Origin: Streptomyces hygroscopicus subsp. hygroscopicus
GTDB taxonomy: Bacteria > Actinomycetota > Actinomycetes > Streptomycetales > Streptomycetaceae
DNA length: 64,000 bases
Reading direction: 5' to 3'
Assembly (NCBI RefSeq): GCF_001553455.1
Contig: NZ_BBOX01000001.1
Location: 62,001-126,000 of the forward strand
Both the position numbers and the translations under genes were made by a program. The first letter of the stretch is position 1. The number at the start of each line of letters is the position of its first letter. Shown here piece after piece: positions 17,891 to 26,948 of this stretch. Below the pieces are notes generated by a model. That model ran no database searches, was not told the DNA's origin, and saw only the letters and a program-made list of their open reading frames with translations.

Positions 17891-18100
17891 TCAGGAGTCC
17901 GCGTCTCCCGAGTCGGAGGAGCCCTGAACCGAACGGCGCCTGGTACGCGCCGCGCTGAAGCGGAGGAACTCCCCGACCGTCAGCGTCACCAGGGCCAGTG
18001 CCTGCACCCAGCGGGGGCCGCCACCCCGGGAAGTCCACCAGACGCACCCGCAGCCGCCGATGACGGCGACGAGGAGGAGGGACAGGACGAGTAGGGCCAT
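17891..18100 (-). CDS. Small membrane protein, unknown function
   Basis: A 69-residue frame starts at ATG 18100 behind GAGGACC. It has one strong N-terminal membrane segment (LLVLSLLLVAVIGGCGCVWW), a second weaker hydrophobic stretch (WVQALALVTLTVGEFLRF) and a polar Ser/Asp-rich tail. I do not recognise the family. The ribosome site and hydrophobic pattern favour a real gene, but its length and the surrounding remnants leave doubt. Confidence 0.4.
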   Translation of the reverse strand: MALLVLSLLLVAVIGGCGCVWWTSRGGGPRWVQALALVTLTVGEFLRFSAARTRRRSVQGSSDSGDADS

Positions 18101-18794
18101 GGCGGGGTCCTCACGGTCAGTGCTCGGGCGACAGGACATCCGCCGGCTCGGACGGGCCGGGCGAGGGTCGCAAGCTCGTCGGCGAGAGCGGTGTCGGAGT
18201 GGTACTTGGCGGGGTCGGAGGAATATCGCGGTGATCGTCGGTTCCACCGGATAGGAAGACGACGACTACGGCGGTGACGTTCCCGCCACGAGTCGATCTC
18301 TTCGGACAGGTCGTTCGCCGCGAGGCCGGGACCGGGACCGGAGGTGACGAGCGGGAGCGTGGCGACCACGGACGGATCTCCTGACGTGCAGAGAGGAACA
18401 GGGGTGCGTCCAGGCAGCGGGGTGAGCACGATCGACGCCCCGATCCGAGGCCCCGGGACAGGCAAGGAGGTGGGCCTGCGCGAAAGACGGGACGTCCTCA
18501 ACTCCCCCACGAACACTGGAAGAAGTTATTCATTTGCTCTACCTTGCACCGGTGCTTCGACATCATTCCCCGCCACTGGTCAGCACGCCCACCGAGACCG
18601 CGATCCTCACCCCGCTCCTCCCGGAGGGATCTCAGCAGAGTGGCACTGGCACAGCGAGCGGGGCTCTCCTCGACGGCCGCCCGGCTCGGTCACCTTCGTG
18701 CCGACGTGCGTCCGGTCACCTTCGTGCCGACGTGCGTCGTCGGTTCCATAGGAGGCGTCGACACCTTGTGGGGCACCTGCCCTGCCGAAGCACG

Positions 18795-18869
18795 CCCTCG
18801 GTCGTCATGTTCCTCATCGCCCAGCGCTACATCGTCGAGGGGATCGCCACCGGCGGCCTCAAGGGCTGA
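18795..18869 (+). pseudogene. Carbohydrate ABC permease, C-terminal scrap
   Basis: The frame ends VVMFLIAQRYIVEGIATGGLKG and stop, the characteristic last residues of MalG-type sugar permeases. No upstream permease sequence remains. It lies just ahead of the GH5 gene, so a sugar transport operon may once have stood here. Confidence 0.6.
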
Positions 18870-18950
18870 TTCACCACCCCCACGACGCCCCGCACCCCGC
18901 ACCCCGCACCCCGGAGCAGGTACACGCACTCCTTCCGGAAGGAGCCTCCT

Positions 18951-20906
18951 GTGTTACCTCACACGCTGTTCCAACGCGCGACCGCGGCCCTGGCCACGTT
19001 GTCCGCACTGCTCCTCGGCGCCCCGAGCGCCGCCGCCACCGCTCCACCCCTCCGGCCCGCCGCGGCAGAGGCGGTGGCACCGCCCACCCCCCTCACCGGC
19101 GCGCAGCTCTCCGCCTCATGGTCCGGGCCGCTCAGCACCCGGGGCCGCTGGATCGTGGACGCCGACGGCAACCGTTTCAAATTGACGTCGGGCAACTGGG
19201 AGGGCGCCCAGGGAACCTGGACCGGCAGCGGAGACATCAACGATCCCGCCAACCACGCCCACGCCGAACCCGGGTACAGCATGCCCCTCGGCCTGGACCG
19301 CGCACCCATGTCAACGATCCTGGCCGACTTCCACAGCCTCGGTCTCAACAGCGTCCGGCTGCCGTACTCCAACGCGCTGATCCACGACACCGCCCCGGTC
19401 CCCGACGCCGCCGTCAAGGCGAACCCGCGGCTGAAGGGGAAGACCCCGCTGCAGGTCCTCGACGCGGTCGTCACGGCGCTCACAGCCGACGGCTTCGCGG
19501 TGATCCTCAACAACCACACCACCACCGCCCGCTTCTGCTGCGGCCTCGACGGCAACGAGCGCTGGAACAGCGGCCAGACCACGCGGCAGTGGGTGGACGA
19601 CTGGCTGCTCATGGTGAACCGCTACAAGACCAACAAACGGGTCGTGGGTGCCGACCTGCGCAACGAGGTCCGCCGCGACACCTGGGACGACCCCAACTGG
19701 GGCTGGTACAACGAGCACGACCTGTACGCCGCGTACGAAGAGGCCGGAAACCGGATCCTCGAGGCCGCCCCCGACATGCTCATCATCATGGAGGGCATCA
19801 ACTGGTACGGGATCCCCTTGGACGGGCTGCCGCACGGCCGGCCCGGCCTGAAGCCGGTGGCCACCCTCTCCCACACCCTGATCCGGTCGGACAAGCTCGT
19901 GTACGCCGCGCACTTCTACGGCTACACCGGTCCCGCCAACACCGGGGCCTCCAGCGGCCCCGGAGCCACCGGCGACCCCCGCTACGAGGACTTCACCGCC
20001 GAGCAGCTCGCCCAGGTGGTCGGCTCCGAGGCCCTCTTCGTCACCAGGGACGGACAGCACTTCACCGCCCCGGTCTGGATCAGCGAGTTCGGCGCAGCCG
20101 GCCGCGGCTCGACCGACGCCAAGGAGCAGACCTGGCTCCACCGCTTCACCGACATCCTCGTCGCCAACGACACCGACTTCGCGATCTGGCCCCTCGTCGG
20201 CTGGCTCGACGCCGACGGCAATCAGATGGACAACTGGGCCCTGCTCGGGTACGGCGCGAGCGGCGTCCGCCACGGCATCCAGGACGGCGGCGACTGGCGC
20301 GCCGACGACTGGAACAGGCTGGTCACCGCCCCGGGCAAGACCGGACCTGTCGCACCCACCCCCCGCTGGAACATGCTCGACCTCGACCACGCCGACTACA
20401 ACGTCTCCGCCACCATGCCGGCGAAGCCGGACTGGTCACCGGGCAACCGCAAAGGCAACTGTCCGGACAGCCAGCGGCTGGTCGGCCTCGGCCGCGGCGA
20501 CAGCCGAGGACTGTGCACCGACGCCGGCCAGCCGACGAAGGGGCACGGCACCTGGACCGTCGTCACCGACGAGCGGTACGTCACCCGCGGCGACTGGGCG
20601 AGCGGCTACACCAAGCTCCAGTGCCCCGATGACACCTTCGCGGTCGGCTACAGCGTGCACAGCAACGCCATGACGGCCCTCCTGTGCGCCCCCGCAGCCG
20701 GCTCCCTGCCCACCACCGGCCGCACGGTCTGGTTCGACCGCGGCGACAACCGCCCCGCCACCGGGGGCTCGACCGGCAGCGACTGGGCGCCGGGCCACTA
20801 CAAGGGCCAGTGCGCCGACGACGAGTACCTCGCCGGCGCTGCGTACACCTGGAAGTGGAACCACGGCGGCGTCCCCGACGCCCTGCTGTGCCGCCCGCTC
20901 GGCTGA
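18951..20906 (+). CDS. Secreted glycoside hydrolase family 5 enzyme
   Basis: A 651-residue exported enzyme. The GTG start follows GGAAGGAGCC, and the first 30 residues form a Sec signal peptide ending near SAAATA. The GH5 (cellulase) barrel covers about residues 55-460. The acid/base Glu is in LRNEVRRD (about 236) and the nucleophile Glu in VWISEFGAAG (about 379). A C-terminal region (about 480-651) holds three Cys-containing repeats with GNRKGNCPD, GYTKLQCPDD and GHYKGQCADDEYL, which look like a substrate- or surface-binding module. It should hydrolyse a beta-glucan or related glycan outside the cell; the exact substrate is not visible. Confidence 0.9.
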   Translation: MLPHTLFQRATAALATLSALLLGAPSAAATAPPLRPAAAEAVAPPTPLTGAQLSASWSGPLSTRGRWIVDADGNRFKLTSGNWEGAQGTWTGSGDINDPANHAHAEPGYSMPLGLDRAPMSTILADFHSLGLNSVRLPYSNALIHDTAPVPDAAVKANPRLKGKTPLQVLDAVVTALTADGFAVILNNHTTTARFCCGLDGNERWNSGQTTRQWVDDWLLMVNRYKTNKRVVGADLRNEVRRDTWDDPNWGWYNEHDLYAAYEEAGNRILEAAPDMLIIMEGINWYGIPLDGLPHGRPGLKPVATLSHTLIRSDKLVYAAHFYGYTGPANTGASSGPGATGDPRYEDFTAEQLAQVVGSEALFVTRDGQHFTAPVWISEFGAAGRGSTDAKEQTWLHRFTDILVANDTDFAIWPLVGWLDADGNQMDNWALLGYGASGVRHGIQDGGDWRADDWNRLVTAPGKTGPVAPTPRWNMLDLDHADYNVSATMPAKPDWSPGNRKGNCPDSQRLVGLGRGDSRGLCTDAGQPTKGHGTWTVVTDERYVTRGDWASGYTKLQCPDDTFAVGYSVHSNAMTALLCAPAAGSLPTTGRTVWFDRGDNRPATGGSTGSDWAPGHYKGQCADDEYLAGAAYTWKWNHGGVPDALLCRPLG

Positions 20907-20949
20907 ACCAACCGTCACCCGTACTCCGGTACTCCGAAGAGCGCCACCC

Positions 20950-21015
20950 GACCGCCTCGTCCAGGATCAGGACCCTTGGCTCCACCGTCAACGCCCGTGC
21001 GATGGCCGGGCGTTG
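20950..21015 (-). pseudogene. ABC ATPase fragment (left flank of TnB)
   Basis: The minus strand reads QRPAIARALTVEPRVLILDE, the end of the ABC signature plus Walker B of an oligopeptide-type ATPase, with nothing recognisable on either side. The flanking bases 20907-21282 hold no intact gene. A coding-looking stretch (DIPLMPAFGRDGRLGHQEAG) joins it from upstream but I cannot assign it. Confidence 0.5.
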
Positions 21016-21282
21016 GCTGGTGGCCACCGAGTACGGCGGCCCGAATCCCGCCTCCTGGTGGCCGAGCCGTCCGTCGCGGCCGAACGCCGGCATCAGCGGG
21101 ATGTCCTCGGGTACGGGGTGGGGTCGGGCTCCTGGACCGCCGGGTCGTCGCGGCCATCGTGCATGATCCGCCGCTGGTCGCGGTCCAGCGCCGGCAGGTC
21201 CCAGCGGGAACCCTCAGGACCTCCGTTGTCGCGATCCGAAGCATGGGTCAGGGCCGCCTCCGCTGGTGGTCCGCACCGGATA

Positions 21283-21330
21283 GGCCCTGTTCTCCCGAAG
21301 CTACGGCGAAGTGACAAGTAGCTCTCTGTA
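21283..21330 (+). repeat. TnB left terminal inverted repeat
   Basis: It begins GGCCCTGTTCTCCCGAAGCT and ends GTAGCTCTCTGTA, and is identical over 48 bp to the reverse complement of 31073-31120. It does not start with the GGGG usual in Tn3-family ends. Confidence 0.93.
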
Positions 21331-21331
21331 A

Positions 21332-22315
21332 TCAGAGTGACGCTCGGTCGGGGACAGTGGAGCGGGGTCCGGGGACTTCGCCGGCGTGGAGGGCGGCGAA
21401 GTCGGCGTGGGCGGCCTCGACGGCTTCGATGCTGGCGACAGAGGGGTTCTGTCCCTTGCGCTTGCCGGTGGGGATGACCAGGTCGGGCTGGATCTGCTCG
21501 ACGGACTCGCCGCCTGCGCGGCGACGGAGCACGGTGTGGAGCATGTCGTCGGTGATGACCGGGGGCCGGCCGCCGTGCTTGCCCTTGCGGGCCGCGGTGT
21601 CGAGCCCTTCGAGCGTGGACTCGCGGATGTTCTCCCGCTCGGTCTCCGCCATCGCGGCGAAGAACGCGAACAGCAGCTTCCCCGGGCCAGTCGGGTCGTA
21701 GATGCCGGGCAGGGGCCCGGCGAGCATCTCCAGGACCAGGCCGTGGGCGGTGAGGTGGTCGGCGAGCGCGGTGAGTTCGGCGGCGTCGCGGCCGAGACGC
21801 TTCATCTCGTACACGGTGAAGATGACCCGGCAGTGCGGGGCGTGCGCCTTGACCTCCCGCGCGGTCCGCAGCGCCTCCTCGAACCTCGGCCGTACGCGGA
21901 CCCGGGTGCTGATCTTCTCGCTGAAGATCTTGTCCCTGGGGATGCCGTGCTTGCTGAGCGCGTCGAGCTGGGAGTCGAGTTCCTGCCCGAGGGTCGAGCA
22001 CCTCGCGTACCCGATGCGGATGTCCGCGCTCGGCAGGTCCGGGTCGATAGGCGCCGGCGGCGGGGTGCCGGGCCGCCACGGCCGGCCCGGGCCGCGGTCG
22101 GCCGGGGTCGGCACCCGCAGCGCCTTCTTCAGCCGGGGCACCATGGTGAAGCGGCGGGTGTGGTAGGCGGAGGCAACCGCGCCGCCGCGCGAGCGGCACG
22201 GTGAGCCGGGCTGCGCGTCGCACTTCGGACAGACGTGCTGTTCGACCTCGTCGGCGTCCGACCGATCGGTTGCGGAGGGCTGCTGAGGATCCGTCACGGG
22301 CCCGGATTCTCGCAC
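21332..22315 (-). CDS. tnpR: Serine recombinase (TnB resolvase) with N-terminal zinc finger
   Basis: A 327-residue small-serine-recombinase relative. The catalytic domain starts at about residue 98 with IRIGYARCSTLGQELDSQLD (nucleophile Ser107) and contains MKRLGRDAAEL and ETERENIRESTLEGLDTAARKGKHGGRPP before a C-terminal HTH. In front is an unusual extension with Cys29, Cys32, Cys40 and His52 (CPKCDAQPGSPC, YHTRR), a probable zinc finger of the kind fused to some Streptomyces resolvases. The gene stops two bases from the left end of TnB. It should resolve cointegrates at a res site in the 22316-22587 spacer. Confidence 0.9.
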   Translation of the reverse strand: MRESGPVTDPQQPSATDRSDADEVEQHVCPKCDAQPGSPCRSRGGAVASAYHTRRFTMVPRLKKALRVPTPADRGPGRPWRPGTPPPAPIDPDLPSADIRIGYARCSTLGQELDSQLDALSKHGIPRDKIFSEKISTRVRVRPRFEEALRTAREVKAHAPHCRVIFTVYEMKRLGRDAAELTALADHLTAHGLVLEMLAGPLPGIYDPTGPGKLLFAFFAAMAETERENIRESTLEGLDTAARKGKHGGRPPVITDDMLHTVLRRRAGGESVEQIQPDLVIPTGKRKGQNPSVASIEAVEAAHADFAALHAGEVPGPRSTVPDRASL

Positions 22316-22587
22316 AATGCAAGTCTCAGAAGGGGGTCCGTTCCGCTTTTGAGTGAGAACGTGTTCTGAGAACCAATCCGGGATTGACGGGGGTTCGGCG
22401 ACTCATAATTGATCTTGCTCGCGCAAAGGACCGTTTGCGAGAGCCCGCGGTCCGCGATCGCGTCCTGCGGCCCGAGGGTTTGGTTGCGGGAGGCGCCGCC
22501 GGGTTCGAGCTCGGTGACGCCGGGGTTGGGAGCCCGCCGTGCGGAGGTGGAACGCCTCGGGTGGCTGCGGCCGGGTATGGCGTTGGG
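22316..22587. promoter_or_regulatory. Spacer with candidate res site
   Basis: Just upstream of the resolvase start, TCTCAGAA (22324-22331) and TTCTGAGA (22364-22371) form a perfect 8-bp inverted repeat, and TGAGAAC-GT-GTTCTGA (22354-22369) is a near-perfect palindrome. Resolvase binding sites are expected here by position. The remainder of the spacer has no gene I can support. Confidence 0.4.
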
Positions 22588-23355
22588 TTACTGGGCGGTG
22601 TAACCGCCGTCGACGGGGAGGGCGACGCCGACGACGAAGCTGGCGCCCGGGCTGCACAGCCACAGGACGGCCTGGGCCATCTCCTCGGCGGTGCCCAGAC
22701 GGCCGATGGGCTGGGTGCCTTCGGCTTCGGCGCGGTCGAGTTCTCCCTTGGCGATCATGTCGCGGACCATGGGGGTGTCGATGGTGCCGGGGCAGATGGC
22801 GTTGATGCGGATGCCGCGCGGGGCGTATTCGAGGGCGGCGCTGGTGGTCAGGCCGATCACGCCGTGCTTGGAGGAGTGGTAGGAGGCCCGTCCGGGGATG
22901 CCGACCAGGCCTCCGAGGGAGGAGCAGTTGACGATGGCTCCGCTGCCTTGTGCGCGCATGTGGCGCAGTTCATGCTTCATCGCGGCCCAGACGCCGCGCA
23001 GGTTGATGGCGTGGACCTTCTCGAACTGGTCGAGGGGTTCGTCGGCGGCGTCGGTCGGCGGGATCTGGATGCCGGCGTTGTTGTAGGCCATGTCGAGGCG
23101 GCCGAAGGTGTCGACCGTGCGGTCGACGGCGGCGGCGACCTGGTCCTCGTCGGAGACATCGCAGACCAGGGCGAGGGCCTTGTGACCTGCGTTGGTGAGG
23201 TTCTTCGCCACGTCGGTCACCGCGGCCTCGTCGACGTCGGCGAGGGCGACCGCAGCGCCGGAGGCGGCGAAGGCACGGGCGGTGGCCAGGCCCATGCCGG
23301 AGCTGGCGCCGGTGATGAAGGCGACCTGGCCGGTGAAGTTGTAGGTGGGGTTCAT
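22588..23355 (-). CDS. SDR family oxidoreductase
   Basis: A 255-residue classical short-chain dehydrogenase. It shows TGASSGMG (cofactor glycine motif, about 16-23), Asp in CDVSD, NNAG (about 91-94), Ser in VNCSSLGG, and YHSSK (catalytic Tyr/Lys), ending in the VDGGYTAQ tail. It reduces or oxidises a carbonyl/alcohol with NAD(P)(H); the substrate is unknown. It is the last gene of the TnB cargo operon, 37 bp after the MFS gene. Confidence 0.92.
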   Translation of the reverse strand: MNPTYNFTGQVAFITGASSGMGLATARAFAASGAAVALADVDEAAVTDVAKNLTNAGHKALALVCDVSDEDQVAAAVDRTVDTFGRLDMAYNNAGIQIPPTDAADEPLDQFEKVHAINLRGVWAAMKHELRHMRAQGSGAIVNCSSLGGLVGIPGRASYHSSKHGVIGLTTSAALEYAPRGIRINAICPGTIDTPMVRDMIAKGELDRAEAEGTQPIGRLGTAEEMAQAVLWLCSPGASFVVGVALPVDGGYTAQ

Positions 23356-23392
23356 GAGTTACTCCTTGCGGGTCGTGCGGGGAGGTGGTGGT

Positions 23393-24654
23393 TCAGGAGT
23401 GCAGTGACGTCGCTTCAGCCCTGTCTTGCGGTGCTGGGGCCCCTGTGTCGACGGCCCCCCGGGCGACGACGCGGGTCGTGCCGCGTTTGGCGGAGGGGGC
23501 CAGGGCGGTCAGCGGCAGCAGGGTCAGGGCCGCGAAGAGCGCGCCGACGAGGGCAGGTCCGGTGACGCCGAGGGAGGAGGCGAGGGCTTGGCCGGCGAGC
23601 GCGGAGCCGGCGGCGATGCCGGTGTTGTAGGCGGACGTGGTCAGTGCCGAGGTCAGGGTGGGGGCGTCGCCGGCGAAGCGGACGGCGAGGGCGGTGACGA
23701 CAGGGTTGATCGTGAACCCGGCCAGCGCCATGAGGAAGATCAGGGCGACGGCGGACGCCGGAGTCGTGGAGAGCGGGATGAGGGCGAGCAGGGCCAGCGC
23801 GGTCGCCGCGGCGGCCGGAATCGTCGTGGCCATCGGTCGGCGGTCGCCGAACCGGCCGCCGATCGCGGTGCCGCCCAGCGCGCCGGCGCCGAAGGCGACC
23901 AGGACCAGCGGCACGGCACTGGCCGGGATGCCGGCCCGCTCGGTCAGGAGGGGGGTGATGTACGTGTAGGTCGCGAGGACGCCGCCCATGATCAGGACGG
24001 CGGCGGCCAGCGCCAGCCACAGCCGGCCCTGCCGCAGCGCACGAATTTCGCGGCGCACGGAAATCCGGGCGTGCTGCTCCATGCGGGGGATGAACCGGCC
24101 GATCACCATGGCGCCGAGCGCGGCCAGGATGGCCAGCGCCCAGAACAGGGCGCGCCAGCCGGTGATGTGCCCGGCCAGCGAGCCGACGGGGACGCCGACG
24201 ACGTTGGCGAGGGTCAGACCGCCCATCATCACGCTCACGGCCCGGGTTGCGTTCGCCGGCCCGGCGGCGGTGGTGGCGATGACGAAGCCGACGGCCCAGA
24301 ACGCGCCGGTGGCCAGGGCGGTGACGAACCGGGCGGCCAGGACGACGGTGAAGGAACTGGTGAGGGCCGCGACGACGTGACCGGCCGCGAAGACCGCCAG
24401 AGCGAGAACGAGGGTCAGGCGCTGGGGCATGCGCAAGGTGGCCAGGGCCATGGCCGGTCCGCCGACGATCATGCCGACGGCGAAGGCGGTGATCAGCAGT
24501 CCGGCGTGGGAGACGCTGGTGCCGAGGTCGGGGGCGATGTCCGGGAGGATCCCGGCGATCACGAACTCGGTGGTGCCCATCAGGAAGGTGCCGGCGGCGA
24601 GCACCACACGACGAAAGGCAGCTTGCCCGACGCGGAAGCGGCGGGGTGGGGCAT
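23393..24654 (-). pseudogene. DHA1-type MFS transporter with N-terminal frameshift
   Basis: From 24607 down to 23393 the frame encodes a 12-helix drug:H+ antiporter-like protein (LAAGTFLMGTTEFVIAG, and the DHA1-like block GLLITAFAVGMIVGGPAMAL). The natural ATG at 24654 opens MPHPAASASGKLPFVVW, which relatives continue as VLAAGTFLMG. Here one G appears to be missing at about 24604-24607 (TGGTGCTC rather than TGGGTGCTC), so the N-terminus is out of frame. Initiation at GTG 24607 would give 404 residues but has no ribosome site. It is either a damaged gene or a sequencing error in a G run. Confidence 0.7.
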
Positions 24655-24688
24655 GAGAAAAGCCTCTTTCCGTACTCGGGGGTGTGGT

Positions 24689-25192
24689 TCACGCGGCGGG
24701 CGCGAGGGTGATCCGCTCGGCCCGGGCCAGCTGTTCGGCGGGGATGTCGAGGTGGCCGAGAATCAGCAGGTCCGAGGAAGGGGCGGGGCCGTCGTGGTAG
24801 AAGAGGGCCAGGTTCCCCCAGGGCGCGTAGTAGGCGAGGTCTCCCGCCTTGGCCGCGGAGGGTGGGGGCGCCCCGTCGGTGGTGAGCTTGCGCGGCGGGT
24901 AGCCGATGCGCTCGGTGCCGTGGAAGTCCTCCAGCTTCACGGTGAGCGGGAGCAAGCTCGCCAGGTCGCGGGCGGCGGGGCTGTCGTTCAAGGTGGCGTG
25001 AGTTTCGTGGCCGTCGATGGTCAGGCGAATGCGCATGGAGTTGGCCCTGTCGGATGGTGCGGAGGTCTCGTGCGTCGACGCCGGCTGACGCGAAGAGGGG
25101 GAAGGCGCCGACGACGGGTGATCGCTGCAGGCCGTCACGGCCAGGACAAGCAGGGGGAGGCAGCTGCAGATACGCAGAAGGGCGCGAAGCAC
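24689..25192 (-). CDS. Cyclophilin-like fold lipoprotein
   Basis: A 167-residue protein with a lipoprotein signal: hydrophobic LPLLVLAVTAC with lipobox Cys22, then a Ser/Pro-rich linker to about residue 50. The C-terminal domain (IRLTIDGHETHATLNDSPAA to GDLAYYAPWGNLALFYHDGP) matches the cyclophilin-like fold family often found beside aldo-keto/alcohol dehydrogenases and cupins. It would be anchored outside the membrane. No activity is established for the family. It lies between the MFS and cupin genes of the TnB cargo operon. Confidence 0.8.
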   Translation of the reverse strand: MLRALLRICSCLPLLVLAVTACSDHPSSAPSPSSRQPASTHETSAPSDRANSMRIRLTIDGHETHATLNDSPAARDLASLLPLTVKLEDFHGTERIGYPPRKLTTDGAPPPSAAKAGDLAYYAPWGNLALFYHDGPAPSSDLLILGHLDIPAEQLARAERITLAPAA

Positions 25193-25268
25193 GGTCCTGC
25201 CTTCCTTGATGGGGCGAACGAGCCGCCCGCGTGTACCCGGGTCCGGGACGTGGCGGCATGGCGCGGGT

Positions 25269-25679
25269 TCAGCTGGTCGCCGGGGCGGCGGTGTATTCCT
25301 CGTCGGTGACGGGGGTCAGCCACTGCACGACGGCGTGGTCGGCGTCGCCCTCGTTGATGGCCAGGTGGACCATCAGCCGGTTCGGTGCGGCGCCGTGCCA
25401 GTGCTCCTCGTCGGCCTCGAACAGGACGCGGTCACCGGGCCGGATGACCTCCACCGGTCCGCCGCGGCGCTGGCACAGACCGACGCCCTCGGTGACGAAG
25501 ACGGTCTGCCCGAGCGGGTGGCGGTGCCAGTGGGTGCGGGCGCCGGGCATGAAGTGCACCAGGGCGGCGGTGACCCGGGACGGCTCGGGCGCGGCGGCGA
25601 CGGCGTCGATGTACACGTCACCGGTGAACCAGTCGGCCGGGCCCTTGACGGTGTCGATCGAGCTACGGGTGATCTGCAC
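25269..25679 (-). CDS. Cupin domain protein
   Basis: A 136-residue single-cupin protein. The metal-binding motif 1 is THWHRHPLGQTVFVTEG (His-X-His with a later Glu position) and motif 2 is GDRVLFEADEEHWHGAAPN. Such small cupins bind Fe, Mn or Zn and act as dioxygenases, isomerases or detoxification proteins; the reaction here is unknown. It lies 40 bp after the alcohol dehydrogenase on the same strand. There is no signal peptide, so it is cytoplasmic. Confidence 0.88.
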   Translation of the reverse strand: MQITRSSIDTVKGPADWFTGDVYIDAVAAAPEPSRVTAALVHFMPGARTHWHRHPLGQTVFVTEGVGLCQRRGGPVEVIRPGDRVLFEADEEHWHGAAPNRLMVHLAINEGDADHAVVQWLTPVTDEEYTAAPATS

Positions 25680-25719
25680 GAAAGCTCCTTGTACGGGTGG
25701 CGGGGGTAAGGGGCGTGGG

Positions 25720-26736
25720 TCAGGGCTTGAGGAGGGTCTTGATGGCGCGGCGCTCGTCCATCGCCTTGTAGCCCGCGGCGACCTGGTCCAGGGGCAGGGT
25801 GAGGTCGAACACCTTGCCCGGGTCGATCGCGCCGGTCAGGACCCGGTCGATGAGGTCGGGCAGGTAGCGACGTACGGGGGCGGGGCCGCCGCGCAGGCCG
25901 ACGTGGGAGAAGAACAGCTCCTGCCCGTCGATCGCGACCTCATGGGGTACACCGACGAAGCCGACGTTGCCACCGGGCCGGGCCGAGTGCAGGGCCTGGC
26001 TCATGGCCTCGGCGGTGCCGACGCACTCCAGGACGGAGTCGGCGCCGATCCCGTCGGTCATCTCCTTGATCCTCGCGACACCCTCCTCACCGCGCTCGGT
26101 GACGATGTCGGTAGCGCCGAACTCCCGGGCGAGCTTCTGCCGTGTCTCGTGCCGCGACATGGCGATGATCCGCTCCGCGCCCATCTCCTTGGCCGCGATC
26201 ACACCGCACAAGCCGACCGCCCCGTCGCCGACGACCACGGCGGTCGCACCGGGCTTCACCTCGGCGGCGTCGGCAGCCCACCAGCCGGTGCCCATGACGT
26301 CGGACACGGCCAGCAGACCGGGCCAGAACTCCTCGTCCGGCACCTCGTCGGTGGCGACCAGGGTTCCCTGGGCGTTGGGGATGCGGACGTATTCGGCCTG
26401 GCAGGTGGACATGAACTCGCGGTGCAGGCAGCTCGACTGGAAGCCGTTCTTGCAGTTCGCGCAGGTGTTGTCGGAGGTCGCGAAGGAGCCGACGACGAAC
26501 TGGCCCGGCTTCACCGAGGTGACCGCGGAGCCGACCTCCTCCACGAAGCCGACGTACTCGTGGCCCATGGGGTGCGGGTCACCGATCGGCTCGGCACCGC
26601 GGTAGGGCCACAGGTCCGAGCCGCACACGCAGGTCACGGCCGTACGGATGACGGCATCGGTCGACTTGAGGATCTTCGCGTCCTCTACGGTCTCAAAGCG
26701 GACGTCGCCGGGGGCGTAGATCATTGCTCCGCGCAT
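25720..26736 (-). CDS. Zinc-dependent alcohol dehydrogenase family protein
   Basis: A 338-residue medium-chain dehydrogenase. It has CGSDLWPYRG with the catalytic-zinc Cys, GHEYVGFVEEVG, a reduced structural-zinc loop CANCKNGFQSSC, and the Rossmann motif VVGDGAVGLCGVIAAKEMGA. It oxidises an alcohol or reduces an aldehyde with NAD(P). It is the first gene of the cargo operon, so promoter control by the divergent regulator acts here first. The companion cupin, cyclophilin-like, MFS and SDR genes suggest detoxification of a reactive carbonyl, which is inference. Confidence 0.9.
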   Translation of the reverse strand: MRGAMIYAPGDVRFETVEDAKILKSTDAVIRTAVTCVCGSDLWPYRGAEPIGDPHPMGHEYVGFVEEVGSAVTSVKPGQFVVGSFATSDNTCANCKNGFQSSCLHREFMSTCQAEYVRIPNAQGTLVATDEVPDEEFWPGLLAVSDVMGTGWWAADAAEVKPGATAVVVGDGAVGLCGVIAAKEMGAERIIAMSRHETRQKLAREFGATDIVTERGEEGVARIKEMTDGIGADSVLECVGTAEAMSQALHSARPGGNVGFVGVPHEVAIDGQELFFSHVGLRGGPAPVRRYLPDLIDRVLTGAIDPGKVFDLTLPLDQVAAGYKAMDERRAIKTLLKP

Positions 26737-26897
26737 GGGAGAGGTTCCTTTGCTTGCCGAGGCGTGCGATCCCTGATGCCGGGGCCGTCGCCGAGTGCAG
26801 GGCCAGATGCAAGATCCCGTCGTGATGACCGGGCGGAAAGCACCACGTCATCCAGGTAACCCGCTTCCCGCACCCGTAGCGAGACACCATCAAGGGG

Positions 26898-26912
26898 TGT
26901 ACTGCCAGTACA
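26898..26912. promoter_or_regulatory. Palindromic operator candidate of the TnB cargo
   Basis: TGTACT-GCC-AGTACA is a perfect interrupted palindrome; with one mismatch it extends to ten-base arms. It lies 36 bp before the regulator start and about 160 bp before the divergent dehydrogenase gene. Confidence 0.6.
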
Positions 26913-26948
26913 TCCCTGTGGCCGCTGGCGGGACGTACCGTCGAAAGC

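Larger units (their letters stand above)
17550..18950. other. Gene-poor 1.4-kb stretch
   Basis: Apart from one possible small membrane protein (17891-18100, minus) and a 3' scrap of a sugar permease (18795-18869, plus), I see no convincing gene. A weak 70-codon plus-strand frame at 17715-17927 lacks a ribosome site. An AT-richer patch lies near 18525-18545. Confidence 0.5.

Noticed and set aside
17715..17927. Small plus-strand gene of 70 codons
   Set aside because: There is no ribosome site, it overlaps a better small gene on the other strand, and the residue pattern is low-complexity.
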